A stretch of DNA of 64,000 nt from Phycicoccus flavus (GCF_004025965.2 NZ_SAYU02000007.1:1-64000); one strand, 5' to 3'. Numbered from the stretch's first letter, positions 1 to 9,042 are shown. A program made the numbers and translations. The notes: a model not told the origin generated them from the sequence alone.

Positions 1-290
1 GGGATCCGGACGCAGGCGCGGGCGCTGAGCACCTCGGCGACGGCCCAGAGGATGCTCACGCGGGGGTCGGGCTGCGTGCCCTGCCGGATGCGCTGGATCT
101 GCACGTGCGGGGTGGGGCCGCGGACCTCGGACACGGCACGCGCCAGGTGGACGTTGTTGTCCAGGTCCTGGAGGGTGCCGTCCGGTCCGACCCACTTGAC
201 CGTGGTGAGCAGCCGGTTGAGGGCGGCGGCGATGTCGGGCGGAGCCTGCGGATCGTCCGGACCGGAGGCCGCCGGCGGCTCGACCGTCAT
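1..290 (-). CDS. Partial HTH (EspR/XRE-like) regulator, N-terminus only
   Basis: An open frame runs leftward from an ATG at 290 off the window edge, so only about 96 residues are seen. A GGAGG lies just before the ATG with good spacing. The pattern of a short N-terminal helix (ALNRLL), then a segment ending HVQIQRIRQG, then PDPRVSILWAVAEVL resembles the small XRE/EspR-type DNA-binding proteins of actinobacteria, where a recognition helix is followed by an nPs...l.alA motif. The role as a DNA-binding regulator is inferred from this pattern only; no catalytic motif is present and the C-terminus is outside the window. Confidence 0.5.
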   Translation of the reverse strand, partial: MTVEPPAASGPDDPQAPPDIAAALNRLLTTVKWVGPDGTLQDLDNNVHLARAVSEVRGPTPHVQIQRIRQGTQPDPRVSILWAVAEVLSARACVRI

Positions 291-375
291 CACGTCCTCC
301 GGGGTCCGACCGCCGCGTACGGGTCGTCGTATGGCGCTGCGGCGCGGACCGTTTCGTCCTGGTGAACCTCTTTGC

Positions 376-398
376 CAAGTTTTGACCAACCCTATACC
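376..398 (+). promoter_or_regulatory. AT-rich motif CAAGTTTTGAC-N4-CCTATACC, candidate regulatory element
   Basis: This AT-rich patch stands out in GC-rich DNA about 45 bases before the ATG at 444. The same two blocks with the same four-base gap recur at 27187-27209. A TTTGCC (371-376) and TATACC (393-398) with 16 bases between could act as -35 and -10, but the repeat suggests a bound site as well. Confidence 0.4.
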
Positions 399-443
399 GC
401 CGCCACTCCCGCCCTTGGTGAACCCGCCGTTACGTTTTCACCC

Positions 444-986
444 ATGAAAAGTTCGCCGCTCCGTGAGATGGACGTCGTTCCCGCCCCGCTGCTCCCCACC
501 CCGCCGGCAGCGGTCGCGCACGAGCTCCACGAGCTGCTCGGCCCGGACCTCGAGCGCCGGCTTCGCCACCTCATGGACGGCCGACCGGTGCACGCGCCGG
601 GCTTCCTGCCGGGCGGCGCGCCGGTCACGGACGAGGAGCGCAGCCCGCGGGTGCGCTTCCTCGCCGGCCCGCTGCACGAGGACGAGCTGACCGGCACCTG
701 GTACGGCCCGGTTCTCCCGGACGCGGCACCGTGGCGGGCGACCTACCTCGACCCGCAGCGCCTCGCGCACCTGGACTGCGCGGACTGCGCCGGCGCCTGG
801 TCGGCCGCGGGCGCGGTCGACGACGGCTTCCTCGTCGAGGAGTTCGAGGTGATGCCGGGCATCGGCGCGATGATCGGCGTGCCGCCGGCCGTGCCCGCCA
901 CGGCGACCTTATCGGTGGACGGCGCCGTCCCCCTGAGCCCCGTCGTCCCCCCCGTCGCGTCCGGCCGGCACCTGCGGACGGCCTGA
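444..986 (+). CDS. Hypothetical protein, 180 residues
   Basis: No family is recognised. The protein is acidic and proline-rich, with no signal peptide or membrane segment. A central block reads like a small globular domain (VRFLAGPLHEDELTGTWYGP) and two cysteines form a CADC pair near residue 113. The start at 444 was chosen because it follows the AT-rich candidate promoter; an in-frame ATG at 372 lies inside that element and ATG 468 is a later alternative. It is followed after 41 bases by a small OB-fold gene on the same strand, so the two may be co-transcribed. Function unknown. Confidence 0.5.
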   Translation: MKSSPLREMDVVPAPLLPTPPAAVAHELHELLGPDLERRLRHLMDGRPVHAPGFLPGGAPVTDEERSPRVRFLAGPLHEDELTGTWYGPVLPDAAPWRATYLDPQRLAHLDCADCAGAWSAAGAVDDGFLVEEFEVMPGIGAMIGVPPAVPATATLSVDGAVPLSPVVPPVASGRHLRTA

Positions 987-1027
987 GCCGCCCCGACGTG
1001 TCCGTCGCCCCGCGACGCGAGGTCACC

Positions 1028-1537
1028 ATGACGAACGACGAGAACATCGTGCGGCTCGTGGGCCGGGTCACCGCCTCGGCACCCCCGCCCGCTCCGGGCC
1101 CCGGTGCCGTCCACGCCATCCGGGTCACCGTCACCGCCACCGGGACCGACCACCGGCCCACCGTCGACTCCATCGACGTCGCCTGCCGCACCGACTCGAC
1201 GATCCGGGCCGCCGCGCGGCTCGCGGTCGGCGACCGGGTGGTCGTCGAGGGATCGCTACGCCCCCGGCTGCGCCGGCACGGCGGCCCCGAGGGCAGCGGC
1301 TACGAGGTCGAGGCCGTCCGGGTCCGTCGCCCCGTCGTCCGCGCCGCCGGGGGCCGCGCCGGCCGGCGGCACCCGCCCGGAGGGGGGTGGGCCCGCCGGG
1401 TGGTCCCGGCGGGCCCACGCCCGAGCGTCGAGCGGAGGACGCGCGGTCAGCGCTCCTCGTCGCCGGCGATGAACGCCTCGAGGCGCGCACGGCCGAGGTC
1501 GTCCGGCCGCTGCTCCGGCGGGGACTTCATGAGGTAG
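1028..1537 (+). CDS. Small OB-fold (SSB-like) protein, 169 residues
   Basis: The first ~95 residues have the layout of a single-strand-DNA-binding OB fold: VRLVGRVT at the start, a beta-hairpin region with HAIRVTVTA, then [10 protein letters not shown], and [13 protein letters not shown], which matches the strand after the loop in SSB proteins. No acidic DDDIPF-like tail is present. The remaining ~70 residues are Arg/Gly/Pro-rich. The frame stays open through the hairpin at 1387-1418 and 91 bases into the convergent ino1 gene, so the true functional end is uncertain. GAGGTCACC before ATG 1028 offers an SD. SSB-like binding is inferred from pattern. Confidence 0.5.
   Translation: MTNDENIVRLVGRVTASAPPPAPGPGAVHAIRVTVTATGTDHRPTVDSIDVACRTDSTIRAAARLAVGDRVVVEGSLRPRLRRHGGPEGSGYEVEAVRVRRPVVRAAGGRAGRRHPPGGGWARRVVPAGPRPSVERRTRGQRSSSPAMNASRRARPRSSGRCSGGDFMR
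1387..1418 (-). terminator. Hairpin terminator downstream of ino1
   Basis: A perfect 14-bp stem (GTGGGCCCGCCGGG with its complement) and a TGGT loop lies 29 bases beyond the ino1 stop. No T-run follows, as is common in high-GC actinobacteria. It sits inside the open frame of the convergent OB-fold gene. Confidence 0.75.
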
Positions 1538-2538
1538 GACGACGCGGACAGCAGGGCGCCGCCGATGCCGCGGTCCTTCGCGATCTTCGCCGCGCGGATG
1601 GCGTCGATGATGATGCCGGCCGAGTTGGGGGAGTCCCAGACCTCGAGCTTGTACTCGAGGTTCAGCGGCACGTCGCCGAAGGCGCGACCCTCGAGCCGGA
1701 CGTAGGCCCACTTGCGGTCGTCGAGCCAGGCGACGTAGTCGGACGGGCCGATGTGGACGTTGCGGTCCTCGGTCTTGCCGGCGAGCTCGCCGGTGAGGTT
1801 CGAGGTCACGGCCTGGGTCTTGCTGATCTTCTTGGACTCCAGGCGCTCGCGCTCGAGCATGTTCTTGAAGTCCATGTTGCCGCCGACGTTCAGCTGGTAG
1901 GTGCGGTCCAGCTTGACGCCGCGGTCCTCGAACAGCTTGGCCATGACGCGGTGGGTGATGGTGGCGCCGACCTGGCTCTTGATGTCGTCGCCGATGACGG
2001 GGACGCCGGCGGCCTCGAACTTCGCCGACCACTCGGGGTCGGAGGCGATGAAGACCGGCAGGGCGTTGACGAAGGCGACGCCCGCGTCGATGGCGCACTG
2101 GGCGTAGAACTTGTCCGCCTGCTCGGAGCCGACCGGCAGGTAGGAGACGAGCACGTCCACCTCGGCCTCGCGCAGGGCGGTGACGACGTCGACCGGCTCG
2201 GCGGGGGACTCGTCGATCGTCTGCGCGTAGTACTTGCCGATGCCGTCGAGGGTGTGGCCGCGCTGGACCGTGACCCCGGTCGTCGGGACGTCCGCGATGG
2301 TGATCGTGTTGTTCTCGCTGGAGAAGATCGCCTCGGCGAGGTCCTTGCCGACCTTCTTGTCGTCGACGTCGAACGCGGCGACGAACTCGACGTCGCGCAC
2401 GTGGTACTCGCCGAAGACGACGTGCATGAGGCCGGGGACGGTGCCGGAGGCGTCGGCGTCCCGGTAGTAGTGGACGCCCTGCACGAGGGAGGACGCGCAG
2501 TTGCCGACGCCGACGACGGCGACGCGGATGGATCCCAT
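1447..2538 (-). CDS. ino1: Inositol-3-phosphate synthase
   Basis: Converts glucose-6-phosphate to myo-inositol-3-phosphate with NAD, the entry step to phosphatidylinositol, mycothiol and inositol-based solutes in actinobacteria. The 363-residue length is that of the short actinobacterial form. Visible features are the Rossmann loop GVGNCASSL at about residue 10-18, the conserved NVGGNMDF and [11 protein letters not shown] block with catalytic lysines, and [15 protein letters not shown] precedes the ATG at 2538 by seven bases. The padR gene lies directly upstream on the same strand, 80 bases away, as in Mycobacterium tuberculosis (Rv0046c/Rv0047c), so the pair is probably one transcript and PadR probably controls it. 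Confidence 0.95.
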   Translation of the reverse strand: MGSIRVAVVGVGNCASSLVQGVHYYRDADASGTVPGLMHVVFGEYHVRDVEFVAAFDVDDKKVGKDLAEAIFSSENNTITIADVPTTGVTVQRGHTLDGIGKYYAQTIDESPAEPVDVVTALREAEVDVLVSYLPVGSEQADKFYAQCAIDAGVAFVNALPVFIASDPEWSAKFEAAGVPVIGDDIKSQVGATITHRVMAKLFEDRGVKLDRTYQLNVGGNMDFKNMLERERLESKKISKTQAVTSNLTGELAGKTEDRNVHIGPSDYVAWLDDRKWAYVRLEGRAFGDVPLNLEYKLEVWDSPNSAGIIIDAIRAAKIAKDRGIGGALLSASSYLMKSPPEQRPDDLGRARLEAFIAGDEER

Positions 2539-2618
2539 GGGGTGCTCCTGGTGGGTCTGCGGGTGGACGGGACTTCGGTGGTGACCGCGGCGCCGGGGTG
2601 TCCGGCGGCCGCGGGCGT

Positions 2619-3182
2619 CTACGGCTGGGGGCCGGGGTCGGTGGGGTGACGGCGCTCGGCGTCGATGAGCTCGCCGAGCCAGCGGACCTCGCGCTCGGCG
2701 GTCTCCTCGCCGTGTCGCTGGAGGGCCGCGGTGTAGGCGTCCATGCGCTCGCGCTGGCGGACCGAGCGCTCGCGGACCCGCTCGAGGTTCTCCTCGAGCC
2801 GCGAGCGGCGGCCCTCGAGGATGCGCAGGCGCACGTCGTGCTCGGTGCGGGCGAAGAACGCGAAGCGGACGTCGAAGCCGTCGTCGTCGTACGCGGAGGC
2901 GTCCGCCCGGGCGACGAGGTCGGCGAAGTGCTCCTTGCCCGTGGCGGTCAGCTCGTAGACGACGCGCGGGCGCTTGCCGGTGCGGGCCGGGTCCGGTGCC
3001 TCGGCGATGAGCTCCCGCTCGCGCAGGCTCGTCAGCGCCGGGTAGAGCGTCCCGTAGGACAGGGCGCGGAACGGCCCGAGGGCGGTGTTGAGGCGGCGAC
3101 GCAGGTCGTAGCCGTGGGTCGGCCCCTCGTGCAGCAGGCCGAGGACGGCGAACTCGAGGAGGTGGGCGCGGCGGGTGACCAC
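2619..3182 (-). CDS. PadR-family transcriptional regulator
   Basis: The N-terminal ~85 residues are a winged helix typical of Pad[41 protein letters not shown], then [14 protein letters not shown] for the wing. The C-terminal ~80 residues are a charged helical dimerisation region ([24 protein letters not shown]), giving a 187-residue group 1 PadR protein. The start is GTG at 3182. It is upstream of and co-directional with ino1, in the same order as Rv0047c-Rv0046c. An imperfect palindrome at 3270-3288, about 90 bases upstream, is a likely operator, suggesting autoregulation. The effector is unknown. Confidence 0.9.
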   Translation of the reverse strand: MVTRRAHLLEFAVLGLLHEGPTHGYDLRRRLNTALGPFRALSYGTLYPALTSLRERELIAEAPDPARTGKRPRVVYELTATGKEHFADLVARADASAYDDDGFDVRFAFFARTEHDVRLRILEGRRSRLEENLERVRERSVRQRERMDAYTAALQRHGEETAEREVRWLGELIDAERRHPTDPGPQP

Positions 3183-3269
3183 GGGCTGATCCTCTCGTCG
3201 GGCCGGTCACGCCGGGGTCCGGCGTCGGATGTGACAAACTCGGTCTTTGTCCGGTCGACCGTAGCACGG

Positions 3270-3288
3270 ATATATCGCGGCGATACAT
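3270..3288. promoter_or_regulatory. Palindromic candidate PadR operator
   Basis: TATCGC at 3273-3278 and GCGATA at 3280-3285 are a perfect inverted repeat around G3279, and the outer AT pairs extend it to 19 bases with one mismatch. It lies between padR and ponA, the right place for PadR autoregulation. PadR operators are often AT-rich dyads of this sort. Confidence 0.5.
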
Positions 3289-3399
3289 CGGGACGCGACA
3301 TCGACGCGTGCTGACCCCCGATGACGGAGGTACCGCGCGGGGCCGGGGGGTCCGTGCCGGTCGACGAGCCCGCCTGGCGCGGGGCACCCGAGCCGTGCG

Positions 3400-3430
3400 T
3401 TGGGGTTTTCCCAGATCCGCCGGTCATACT
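3400..3430 (+). promoter_or_regulatory. Candidate ponA promoter
   Basis: TTGGGG (3400-3405) and CATACT (3425-3430) are separated by 19 bases, slightly long, and end 55 bases before the chosen ponA start. Confidence 0.35.
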
Positions 3431-3485
3431 GGCGACCGGACGCGCCGGCAGCACGTCCTCCCTGCGTACCGACCCCGAAGGCCCC

Positions 3486-5768
3486 ATGAGCGACCGACAG
3501 CCCCGTACCCGAGCCGAGGCCAAGCGCACCGGCGCGTCCCGCCGCGACCCAGGATCCGACGGCCCCCGTGGCGGGGGCCGCTCCCGGGGTCGCACCTGGC
3601 TGGTCCGCGGCCTGTGGACCGCCGCCGTCGCCTTCGTCCTCGGGATCATCGGCGTCGGCGTGGCGTACACGATGACGACGATCCCCAAGCCGAACGAGAT
3701 GGTCACGGCGCAGGCGAGCATCGTCTACTTCGCCGACGGCAAGTCGGAGATGGCGCGCCTGTCCGAGGACGGCGGCAACCGGGAGTCGGTCCCGCTGGCC
3801 GACGTCTCGGAGGACATGCAGCACGCGATCCTCGCCGCCGAGGACCGTGACTTCTACTCCAACAGCGGCATCAGCCCGACGGGCATCGCCCGGGCCGTCT
3901 TCGTCGCGGTCAAGGGCGGCAAGGCCACGCAGGGCGGGTCGACCATCACCCAGCAGTACGTGAAGAACTACTTCCTCACCCAGGACCGGACGCTGACCCG
4001 CAAGGCCAAGGAGATCCTCATCTCCCTGAAGATCGACCGGCAGCAGTCCAAGGACCAGATCCTCGAGAACTACCTCAACACGATCTACTACGGCCGCGGC
4101 GCGTACGGCGTCGAGACCGCCTCACGGGCGTACTTCGGGGAGTCGGCCAAGGACCTGACGCCGGGGCAGGCCGCTCTGCTGGCCTCCGTCATCCGCGGGC
4201 CGTCGCTGTACGACCCGCAGCTGGGCGAGGAGCAGACGCAGAACGCGCAGAGCCGGATGGGCTACATCCTCGACGGCATGGTCGAGCAGGGCTGGCTGAC
4301 CGAGGACGAGCGGCAGCAGGTCGACTTCCAGAAGGTCGTCGACAGCCTGCGCAACTACAAGCCCAAGCAGCTGAGCGGGACCAACGGCTACGCCGTCGAC
4401 CTCATCAAGAAGGAGCTCGTCGACAAGTACGAGCTCACCGAGTCCGACATCCAGCGCGGCGGACTGCGCATCGTCTCCACCGTCGAGCGCGACAAGCAGC
4501 GGGCCGCCGTCCAGGCCGTCGGCGACGAGCGCCCGGAGGGGCAGCCGAAGATCCACGAGGGCCTGGTGTCGATCAAACCCGGCGACGGCGCCGTCGTCGC
4601 CCTGTACGGCGGCCGCGACTTCTCCAAGCGGGAGCTCAACGACGCCGTCCAGGCGAAGATGCAGGCCGGCTCGACGTTCAAGATCTTCACGCTCATCGCG
4701 GCGCTGCAGTCCAAGGACGTCAGCACGGCCACGACCTTCAGCGGCGCCAGCCCGCAGTACTTCGAGGAGTTCGCCGACCCGAACGCCGACAACGACGCCT
4801 CCCGGCGCGGCCAGGTCGAGAACTTCGGCAACGAGCAGTTCGGGAACATCGACCTGCTGACCGCCACCGGCCACTCGGTGAACACCGTGTACGCCCAGCT
4901 GAACATCGAGGCCGGACCCGAGAACACGATGAAGGCCGCGCAGGACGCGGGCGTGCGCTCCAAGCTCGAGCCCAACGTCTCCGACGTCCTCGGCACCGAC
5001 TACGTCACCGTCATGGACATGGCCAACGCCTACGCGACGATCGCCGCGCAGGGCGTGCGGGCCGATCCGTACCTCGTGAAGAAGGTCAGCTTCGCCGACG
5101 AGAGCGTCCCCGCCATCGAGGCCGAGAAGAAGACCGAGCGGGTCTTCGCGAAGGACCTCATGAGCGACGTCATCGACGCCATGCAGCAGCCGGTGAACGG
5201 CGGCACGGCCGCCTACGTCGGCGAGAACCTCGGCCGCCCGGCGGCCGGCAAGACGGGCACGTCGGAGAGCTTCCGCTCCGCGTGGTTCGACGGCTACGTC
5301 CCGCAGCTGGCCACCGCCGTCGGCATGTACCGCTCCCAGCCGAAGAGCGGCAAGGAGCTGGCGATGGAGGACCTGCCCGACATCGGCGACATCACCGGCG
5401 GGTCCTACCCGGCGCGGATCTGGACGGCCTACATGAAGCAGGCCCTCGAGGGCACCGAGGTCCAGCAGTTCCCGGAGCCCGCGCACATCAACCGGGACGC
5501 CACCCCGCCGCCGCCGCCGCAGAACACCGCGCCGCAGCCGCCGCCGGCGACGCAGCCGCAGCAGCCGACGAGCCAGGCCCCGACGACGAGCGCCCCGCCG
5601 ACGACGAGCGCGCCGCCGCCGCCCACCACCCAGGCGCCGACGCCCACGCCGACCCCGACACCGACGCCGACACCGCCGCCCCCGTCGACGCCGCCGCCGC
5701 CGAGCTCGCCGTCGCCGAGCCCGTCGGCCTCGATCCTGCCGTCGCCACCCACCGACGGCGGTGGCTGA
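3486..5768 (+). CDS. ponA: Class A penicillin-binding protein (transglycosylase/transpeptidase)
   Basis: Builds peptidoglycan at the outer face of the membrane. The ATG at 3486 gives 760 residues: a basic cytoplasmic tail, one membrane segment near residues 38-60, a GT51 domain with catalytic Glu119 in AAEDRDFYSNSG and the GGSTITQQYVKNY motif, then a transpeptidase domain with Ser396 and Lys399 (STFK), SVN at 464-466 and KTGT from Lys589. From about residue 675 the protein ends in a Pro/Thr/Ser tail of APTTS and TPTPTP runs, as in mycobacterial PonA1. The frame is open for 55 codons upstream, but that stretch is Pro/Gly-rich and not PBP-like. The next gene overlaps by eight bases. Position after padR/ino1 matches Rv0050. 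Confidence 0.95.
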   Translation: MSDRQPRTRAEAKRTGASRRDPGSDGPRGGGRSRGRTWLVRGLWTAAVAFVLGIIGVGVAYTMTTIPKPNEMVTAQASIVYFADGKSEMARLSEDGGNRESVPLADVSEDMQHAILAAEDRDFYSNSGISPTGIARAVFVAVKGGKATQGGSTITQQYVKNYFLTQDRTLTRKAKEILISLKIDRQQSKDQILENYLNTIYYGRGAYGVETASRAYFGESAKDLTPGQAALLASVIRGPSLYDPQLGEEQTQNAQSRMGYILDGMVEQGWLTEDERQQVDFQKVVDSLRNYKPKQLSGTNGYAVDLIKKELVDKYELTESDIQRGGLRIVSTVERDKQRAAVQAVGDERPEGQPKIHEGLVSIKPGDGAVVALYGGRDFSKRELNDAVQAKMQAGSTFKIFTLIAALQSKDVSTATTFSGASPQYFEEFADPNADNDASRRGQVENFGNEQFGNIDLLTATGHSVNTVYAQLNIEAGPENTMKAAQDAGVRSKLEPNVSDVLGTDYVTVMDMANAYATIAAQGVRADPYLVKKVSFADESVPAIEAEKKTERVFAKDLMSDVIDAMQQPVNGGTAAYVGENLGRPAAGKTGTSESFRSAWFDGYVPQLATAVGMYRSQPKSGKELAMEDLPDIGDITGGSYPARIWTAYMKQALEGTEVQQFPEPAHINRDATPPPPPQNTAPQPPPATQPQQPTSQAPTTSAPPTTSAPPPPTTQAPTPTPTPTPTPTPPPPSTPPPPSSPSPSPSASILPSPPTDGGG
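5500..5765 (+). repeat. Low-complexity Pro/Thr/Ser-coding tract in ponA
   Basis: Imperfect CCG, CCGACGACGAGCG and CCGACGCCGACA-type repeats encode the extracellular PT-rich tail. The tract is a probable site of replication slippage and length variation. Confidence 0.7.
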
Positions 5769-7212
5769 CCAGGCCGGAGTCCCGCGGCTCCCGACCGGGC
5801 TGGACGGTCTGCTCGGCGGGCGCCGCGGCACCCGCGCTCCCCGGCGTCCCCGCGGGGTCGCCGCGCTCGCCCCGGTGGTCGCGCTCGCGGCCGTCCCCCT
5901 GCTCGTCGCCGTCTTCCGGCAGGTCTCCTGCGCTCGTGAGGGCTGGCAGGGCGAGGTGCCGATCTGGCGGCAGTGCGGTGCGCCCGTCATCGCCTCGCTC
6001 GTCGACGACGGCGCGGGCCGCGGTCTCGGGGGCTACCTGAGCGGGGAGGTCCCGCTCGACGTGCCGGTCCTGCGTGGTCTCGTGACGACGTTCCTGGCCT
6101 CGCTGTCCCCGGGCACCGGTCTGGCCGAGCAGCGCTGGTTCCTCGTCTGGTGGAGCCTCCTGGCCGCGGCCGGGGTCGCCGCCCTCGTGCTGCTCGTCGG
6201 CACGGCGCGGGGACTGCCGCGCGCGGACCCGGTGGCCGTCGCGCTCTCCCCGGTGCTGGCGCTGGCCGTCCTGCTCTCCGGGGACCTCGTCGCGGTGGTC
6301 CCGGCGACGGCCGCCGTCTGGGCCTGGACGCGGCGTCGTCCCGAGCTCGCGGGCGCGCTCGTGGCCGTCGCCCTGCTCGGGGGTCGTCCCGCCCTCGTCG
6401 TCCTCCTGGCCCTGGCCGTGCTGCCGCCCCCGGGCCTCCGGCACGCGACGCGGCGGCTGCTGCGGTCCGCCGCCATCACCCTGGTCCTCGTCGTCGGCCC
6501 GGTGGCCGCCCTGGACCTCGGCCTGCTGCTGCGCCCGGTGCAGGCGTGGTGGGGGAACGGGGCCGGACCCGGCTCGCTGCTGCTCGTGCCCGGTCTGGCC
6601 GCGCGCCCCCTGGACCCCGCGGCGACGGCCGTGGCCTCCCTCCTCGGGCTGCTGCTCGCGGCCGGGCTCGTCCTCGTGCTGGCCGCACGCCGGCCGACGC
6701 CGCCGGTGCCGGACGTCGTCCTGCTCGGGCTCGTCGTCGTCCTCCTCACCGGGGTCTCCTTCCCGGCCGGCGCGGCGCTGTGGCTGGTGCCGTTCGTCGC
6801 GCTCGCCGGGCTGCGGTGGCGCGACCACCTCCTGTGGGCCGGGGCCGAGGCCGTCCACCTCGTCGCCTACTACGGGTGGCTCGACGCGACGAACGACCCC
6901 GCGCACGGCCTGCCCCCCGGCTGGTACGCGACGGCCATGGCCCTGCGCATCCTCGCCGTGGGACGGCTCGGCTGGGTCATGTGGGCCCGGGCGAGCTGGG
7001 GCGTCCCCGACCCCCTCCCCGCGGAGTCCGGTGCCGAGGTGATCGCCTCCACGCCCACCTGGGCACCCGACCCCGGGCGGGCACGGGGCGAGGATTGGGT
7101 CCCGGGCCGCACCCCGGGTACGCTTGACCGGTTGCCCGTCCGGCGGCCTGTGGACAACTCCGGAGCCGCTGTGGGCGACGATGCATACCCTCCTGTCACG
7201 GAAGGACCGTGA
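5761..7212 (+). CDS. Polytopic membrane protein, GT-C mannosyltransferase-like (Rv0051-like)
   Basis: A 483-residue integral membrane protein with about ten hydrophobic segments (for example [51 protein letters not shown]) and a ~90-residue hydrophilic C-terminus. Location directly after ponA and before rpsF matches Rv0051 of M. tuberculosis, a conserved membrane protein of the GT-C (GT87-like) type. A long extracytoplasmic loop near residues 55-95 is compatible with a polyprenyl-phosphate-sugar transferase, but no clear catalytic DD/DE motif was found, so the activity is inferred from context. The GTG start at 5761 overlaps the ponA end, suggesting translational coupling. Confidence 0.7.
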   Translation: MADQAGVPRLPTGLDGLLGGRRGTRAPRRPRGVAALAPVVALAAVPLLVAVFRQVSCAREGWQGEVPIWRQCGAPVIASLVDDGAGRGLGGYLSGEVPLDVPVLRGLVTTFLASLSPGTGLAEQRWFLVWWSLLAAAGVAALVLLVGTARGLPRADPVAVALSPVLALAVLLSGDLVAVVPATAAVWAWTRRRPELAGALVAVALLGGRPALVVLLALAVLPPPGLRHATRRLLRSAAITLVLVVGPVAALDLGLLLRPVQAWWGNGAGPGSLLLVPGLAARPLDPAATAVASLLGLLLAAGLVLVLAARRPTPPVPDVVLLGLVVVLLTGVSFPAGAALWLVPFVALAGLRWRDHLLWAGAEAVHLVAYYGWLDATNDPAHGLPPGWYATAMALRILAVGRLGWVMWARASWGVPDPLPAESGAEVIASTPTWAPDPGRARGEDWVPGRTPGTLDRLPVRRPVDNSGAAVGDDAYPPVTEGP

Positions 7213-7213
7213 C
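7195..7213 (+). promoter_or_regulatory. Hairpin in rpsF leader
   Basis: GTCACGG-AAGGA-CCGTGAC forms a perfect 7-bp stem 29 bases before the rpsF start. Leaders of rpsF-rpsR operons can carry S6:S18-binding autoregulatory hairpins with an essential CCG; a CCG is present here, but the match to that class is not proven. Confidence 0.35.
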
Positions 7214-7242
7214 CGCTCAGACCGAAGGAGGCGGGTTAACGC

Positions 7243-7530
7243 ATGCGTCAGTACGAACTCATGGTCATCCTCGACCCCGAGCTCGACGACCGGACCGTCC
7301 AGCCCTCGCTGGAGAAGCTCCTCAAGGTCGTGACCACCGACGGTGGCACGGTCGACACCGTCGATGTCTGGGGCCGTCGCCGGCTCGCGTACGAGATCAA
7401 GAAGAAGTCCGAGGGCATCTACGCCGTCGTCGGCTTCACCTCCGAGCCGGCCACCGCCAAGGAGCTCGACCGCCAGCTCGGGCTCAACGAGACGGTTATG
7501 CGGACCAAGCTCATGCGCCCCGGCGCCTGA
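7243..7530 (+). CDS. rpsF: 30S ribosomal protein S6
   Basis: Small-subunit protein that pairs with S18 on the platform of the 30S subunit. The 95-residue sequence has the typical [12 protein letters not shown] start, [20 protein letters not shown] in the middle and a short [10 protein letters not shown] end. A strong GAAGGAGG precedes the ATG by eleven bases. It heads the rpsF-ssb-rpsR-rplI cluster, the conserved bacterial order, with gaps of 44 to 104 bases. Confidence 0.97.
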   Translation: MRQYELMVILDPELDDRTVQPSLEKLLKVVTTDGGTVDTVDVWGRRRLAYEIKKKSEGIYAVVGFTSEPATAKELDRQLGLNETVMRTKLMRPGA

Positions 7531-7574
7531 GCCTCGTCACCGGTCCACGACCAACCCCAGAAGGGACACCCGTC

Positions 7575-8150
7575 ATGGCAGGCGACACCACCATCACCAT
7601 CATCGGCAACCTCACCGCCGACCCCGAGCTCCGCTTCACCCCCTCGGGTGCGGCCGTCGCGAACTTCACCGTCGCGTCCACCCCGCGCCAGTTCGACCGT
7701 CAGTCGAACGAGTGGAAGGACGGCGAGACCCTCTTCATGCGTTGCTCCATCTGGCGCGACGCGGCCGAGAACGTCGCCGAGTCGCTCCACCGGGGCACCC
7801 GCGTCGTCGTCTCGGGCCGGCTGAAGAGCCGCTCGTACGAGACGAAGGAGGGCGAGAAGCGCACCGTCGTCGAGCTCGAGGTCGACGAGGTCGGCCCCTC
7901 GCTCCGGTACGCGTCCGCCAAGGTCACCAAGGCCGAGCGCGGCAGCGGTGGCGGCGGCTACGGCGGCGGCGGTGGCGGCTTCCAGCAGAACGACCCGTGG
8001 GCCACCGGCGGCTCCTCCCCCCAGCAGGGTGGCGGGCAGCAGGGCGGCGGCTGGGGCGGTGGCCAGCAGGCCCCGCAGCAGCAGCCGCAGGGTGGCCAGC
8101 AGGGCGGCGGCTGGGGCCAGGCTCCGAGCTACGACGAGCCGCCCTTCTGA
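7575..8150 (+). CDS. ssb: Single-stranded DNA-binding protein
   Basis: Homotetrameric protein that coats single-stranded DNA during replication, repair and recombination. The N-terminal ~115 residues are the OB fold ([55 protein letters not shown]). A Gly/Gln-rich linker of about 65 residues with repeated QQGGGW units follows, then the acidic tip YDEPPF, which is the partner-binding tail. The length of 191 and the tail make this the main replicative SSB, unlike the OB-fold gene at 1028. The ATG at 7575 follows AGAAGGGACACCCGTC. Confidence 0.97.
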   Translation: MAGDTTITIIGNLTADPELRFTPSGAAVANFTVASTPRQFDRQSNEWKDGETLFMRCSIWRDAAENVAESLHRGTRVVVSGRLKSRSYETKEGEKRTVVELEVDEVGPSLRYASAKVTKAERGSGGGGYGGGGGGFQQNDPWATGGSSPQQGGGQQGGGWGGGQQAPQQQPQGGQQGGGWGQAPSYDEPPF

Positions 8151-8195
8151 CCGGTCACCCCTCGCGGTGACCACGTAACGCACGACAGACACCAT

Positions 8196-8237
8196 CCCCG
8201 GGAGACCGGGGCTCGTCCGCCGGGAGCACGTCCCGGC
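8196..8237 (+). promoter_or_regulatory. Two hairpins between ssb and rpsR
   Basis: CCCCGG-GAGA-CCGGGG (8196-8211) and GCCGGGA-GCACG-TCCCGGC (8219-8237) sit in the 104-base gap before rpsR. They may trim expression between ssb and rpsR or act in processing; a terminator is less likely because rpsR has no evident promoter of its own. Confidence 0.4.
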
Positions 8238-8254
8238 AGAAGGAGAGCACCACG

Positions 8255-8491
8255 ATGGCCAAGCCCGCCATTCGCAAGCCGAAGAAGAAGGCCAACCCGC
8301 TCAAGGCGGCGAAGGTCGAGAACATCGACTACAAGGACGTCGCGCTGCTGCGCAAGTTCATCTCCGACCGCGGCAAGATCCGGGCGCGTCGCGTCACCGG
8401 CGTCTCGGTGCAGGAGCAGCGGCTCATCGCCAACGCGGTCAAGAACGCGCGCGAGATGGCCCTGCTGCCGTACTCGTCCTCGAGCCGCTGA
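8255..8491 (+). CDS. rpsR: 30S ribosomal protein S18, cysteine-free form
   Basis: Binds S6 on the 30S platform. The 78-residue protein carries the conserved core [27 protein letters not shown] and ends [16 protein letters not shown]. The zinc-binding CxxC pair seen in the C+ paralogues (such as M. tuberculosis RpsR1 and Streptomyces S18) is replaced by KAAKVEN, and the Cys after RVTG is replaced by VSV, so it is a zinc-independent C- form. It nevertheless sits at the main ribosomal locus. GAAGGAG precedes the ATG. Confidence 0.96.
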   Translation: MAKPAIRKPKKKANPLKAAKVENIDYKDVALLRKFISDRGKIRARRVTGVSVQEQRLIANAVKNAREMALLPYSSSSR

Positions 8492-8508
8492 CCCACCCAC
8501 GACGTTCG

Positions 8509-8525
8509 CCCACGCAGAGCGTGGG
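8509..8525 (+). promoter_or_regulatory. Hairpin between rpsR and rplI
   Basis: CCCACGC-AGA-GCGTGGG, a perfect 7-bp stem in the 86-base gap between rpsR and rplI. It is similar in position to the pair before rpsR; an attenuating or processing role is possible. Confidence 0.35.
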
Positions 8526-8577
8526 ACCCGCGCTCGTGGGCTCGTGCCCGGCGCGGTTCCAGACGAAGGACTGAAAC

Positions 8578-9024
8578 ATGAAGGTCATCCTCACCCACGA
8601 GGTCTCGGGCCTCGGCACCGCCGGCGACGTCGTGGACGTCAAGGACGGCTACGCCCGCAACTTCCTGTTCAAGCGCGACCTGGCCACGGCGTGGACCAAG
8701 GGCGGGCAGAAGCAGGTCGACTCCATCAACAAGGCGCGCGAGACCCGTGCGGTCAAGTCGCTCGACGAGGCGAGGTCGATCAAGGGCAACCTCGAGGCCA
8801 AGCCCGTCACCGTCACCGCGCACGCCGGTGGCAGCGGTCGCCTCTTCGGCGCCGTCTCGACCGCCGACATCGCGGCGGCCGTGAAGGACGCCGGTGGCCC
8901 CGAGCTCGACCGCCGCCGGATCGAGGTCCCGACCCCGATCCGCTCGGTCGGCTCGCACACCGCGCTCGTCCGTCTGCACCCCGAGGTGCAGGCCACCGTC
9001 GAGCTCGACGTCGTCGCCGGCTGA
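8578..9024 (+). CDS. rplI: 50S ribosomal protein L9
   Basis: Large-subunit protein whose N-domain binds 23S rRNA near L1 while its C-domain reaches toward the next ribosome. The 148 residues show the signature [29 protein letters not shown] at the start (loop Gly-Tyr-Ala-Arg-Asn-Phe-Leu), a central helix, and a C-domain with [16 protein letters not shown] and [17 protein letters not shown]. The ATG at 8578 follows AAGGA. It ends the rpsF operon and is followed by a strong hairpin. Confidence 0.97.
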   Translation: MKVILTHEVSGLGTAGDVVDVKDGYARNFLFKRDLATAWTKGGQKQVDSINKARETRAVKSLDEARSIKGNLEAKPVTVTAHAGGSGRLFGAVSTADIAAAVKDAGGPELDRRRIEVPTPIRSVGSHTALVRLHPEVQATVELDVVAG

Positions 9025-9042
9025 CGCCGTCCGCCCGACACC

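Noticed and set aside
1387-2649. Plus-strand open frame of about 420 codons across ino1
   Set aside because: Antisense shadow of a clear inositol-phosphate synthase; repetitive composition and no SD.
7195-7213. Firm call of an S6:S18 autoregulatory RNA
   Set aside because: A hairpin with a CCG is there, but the bulge and flanking consensus of that class could not be confirmed by eye, so it is listed only as a leader hairpin.
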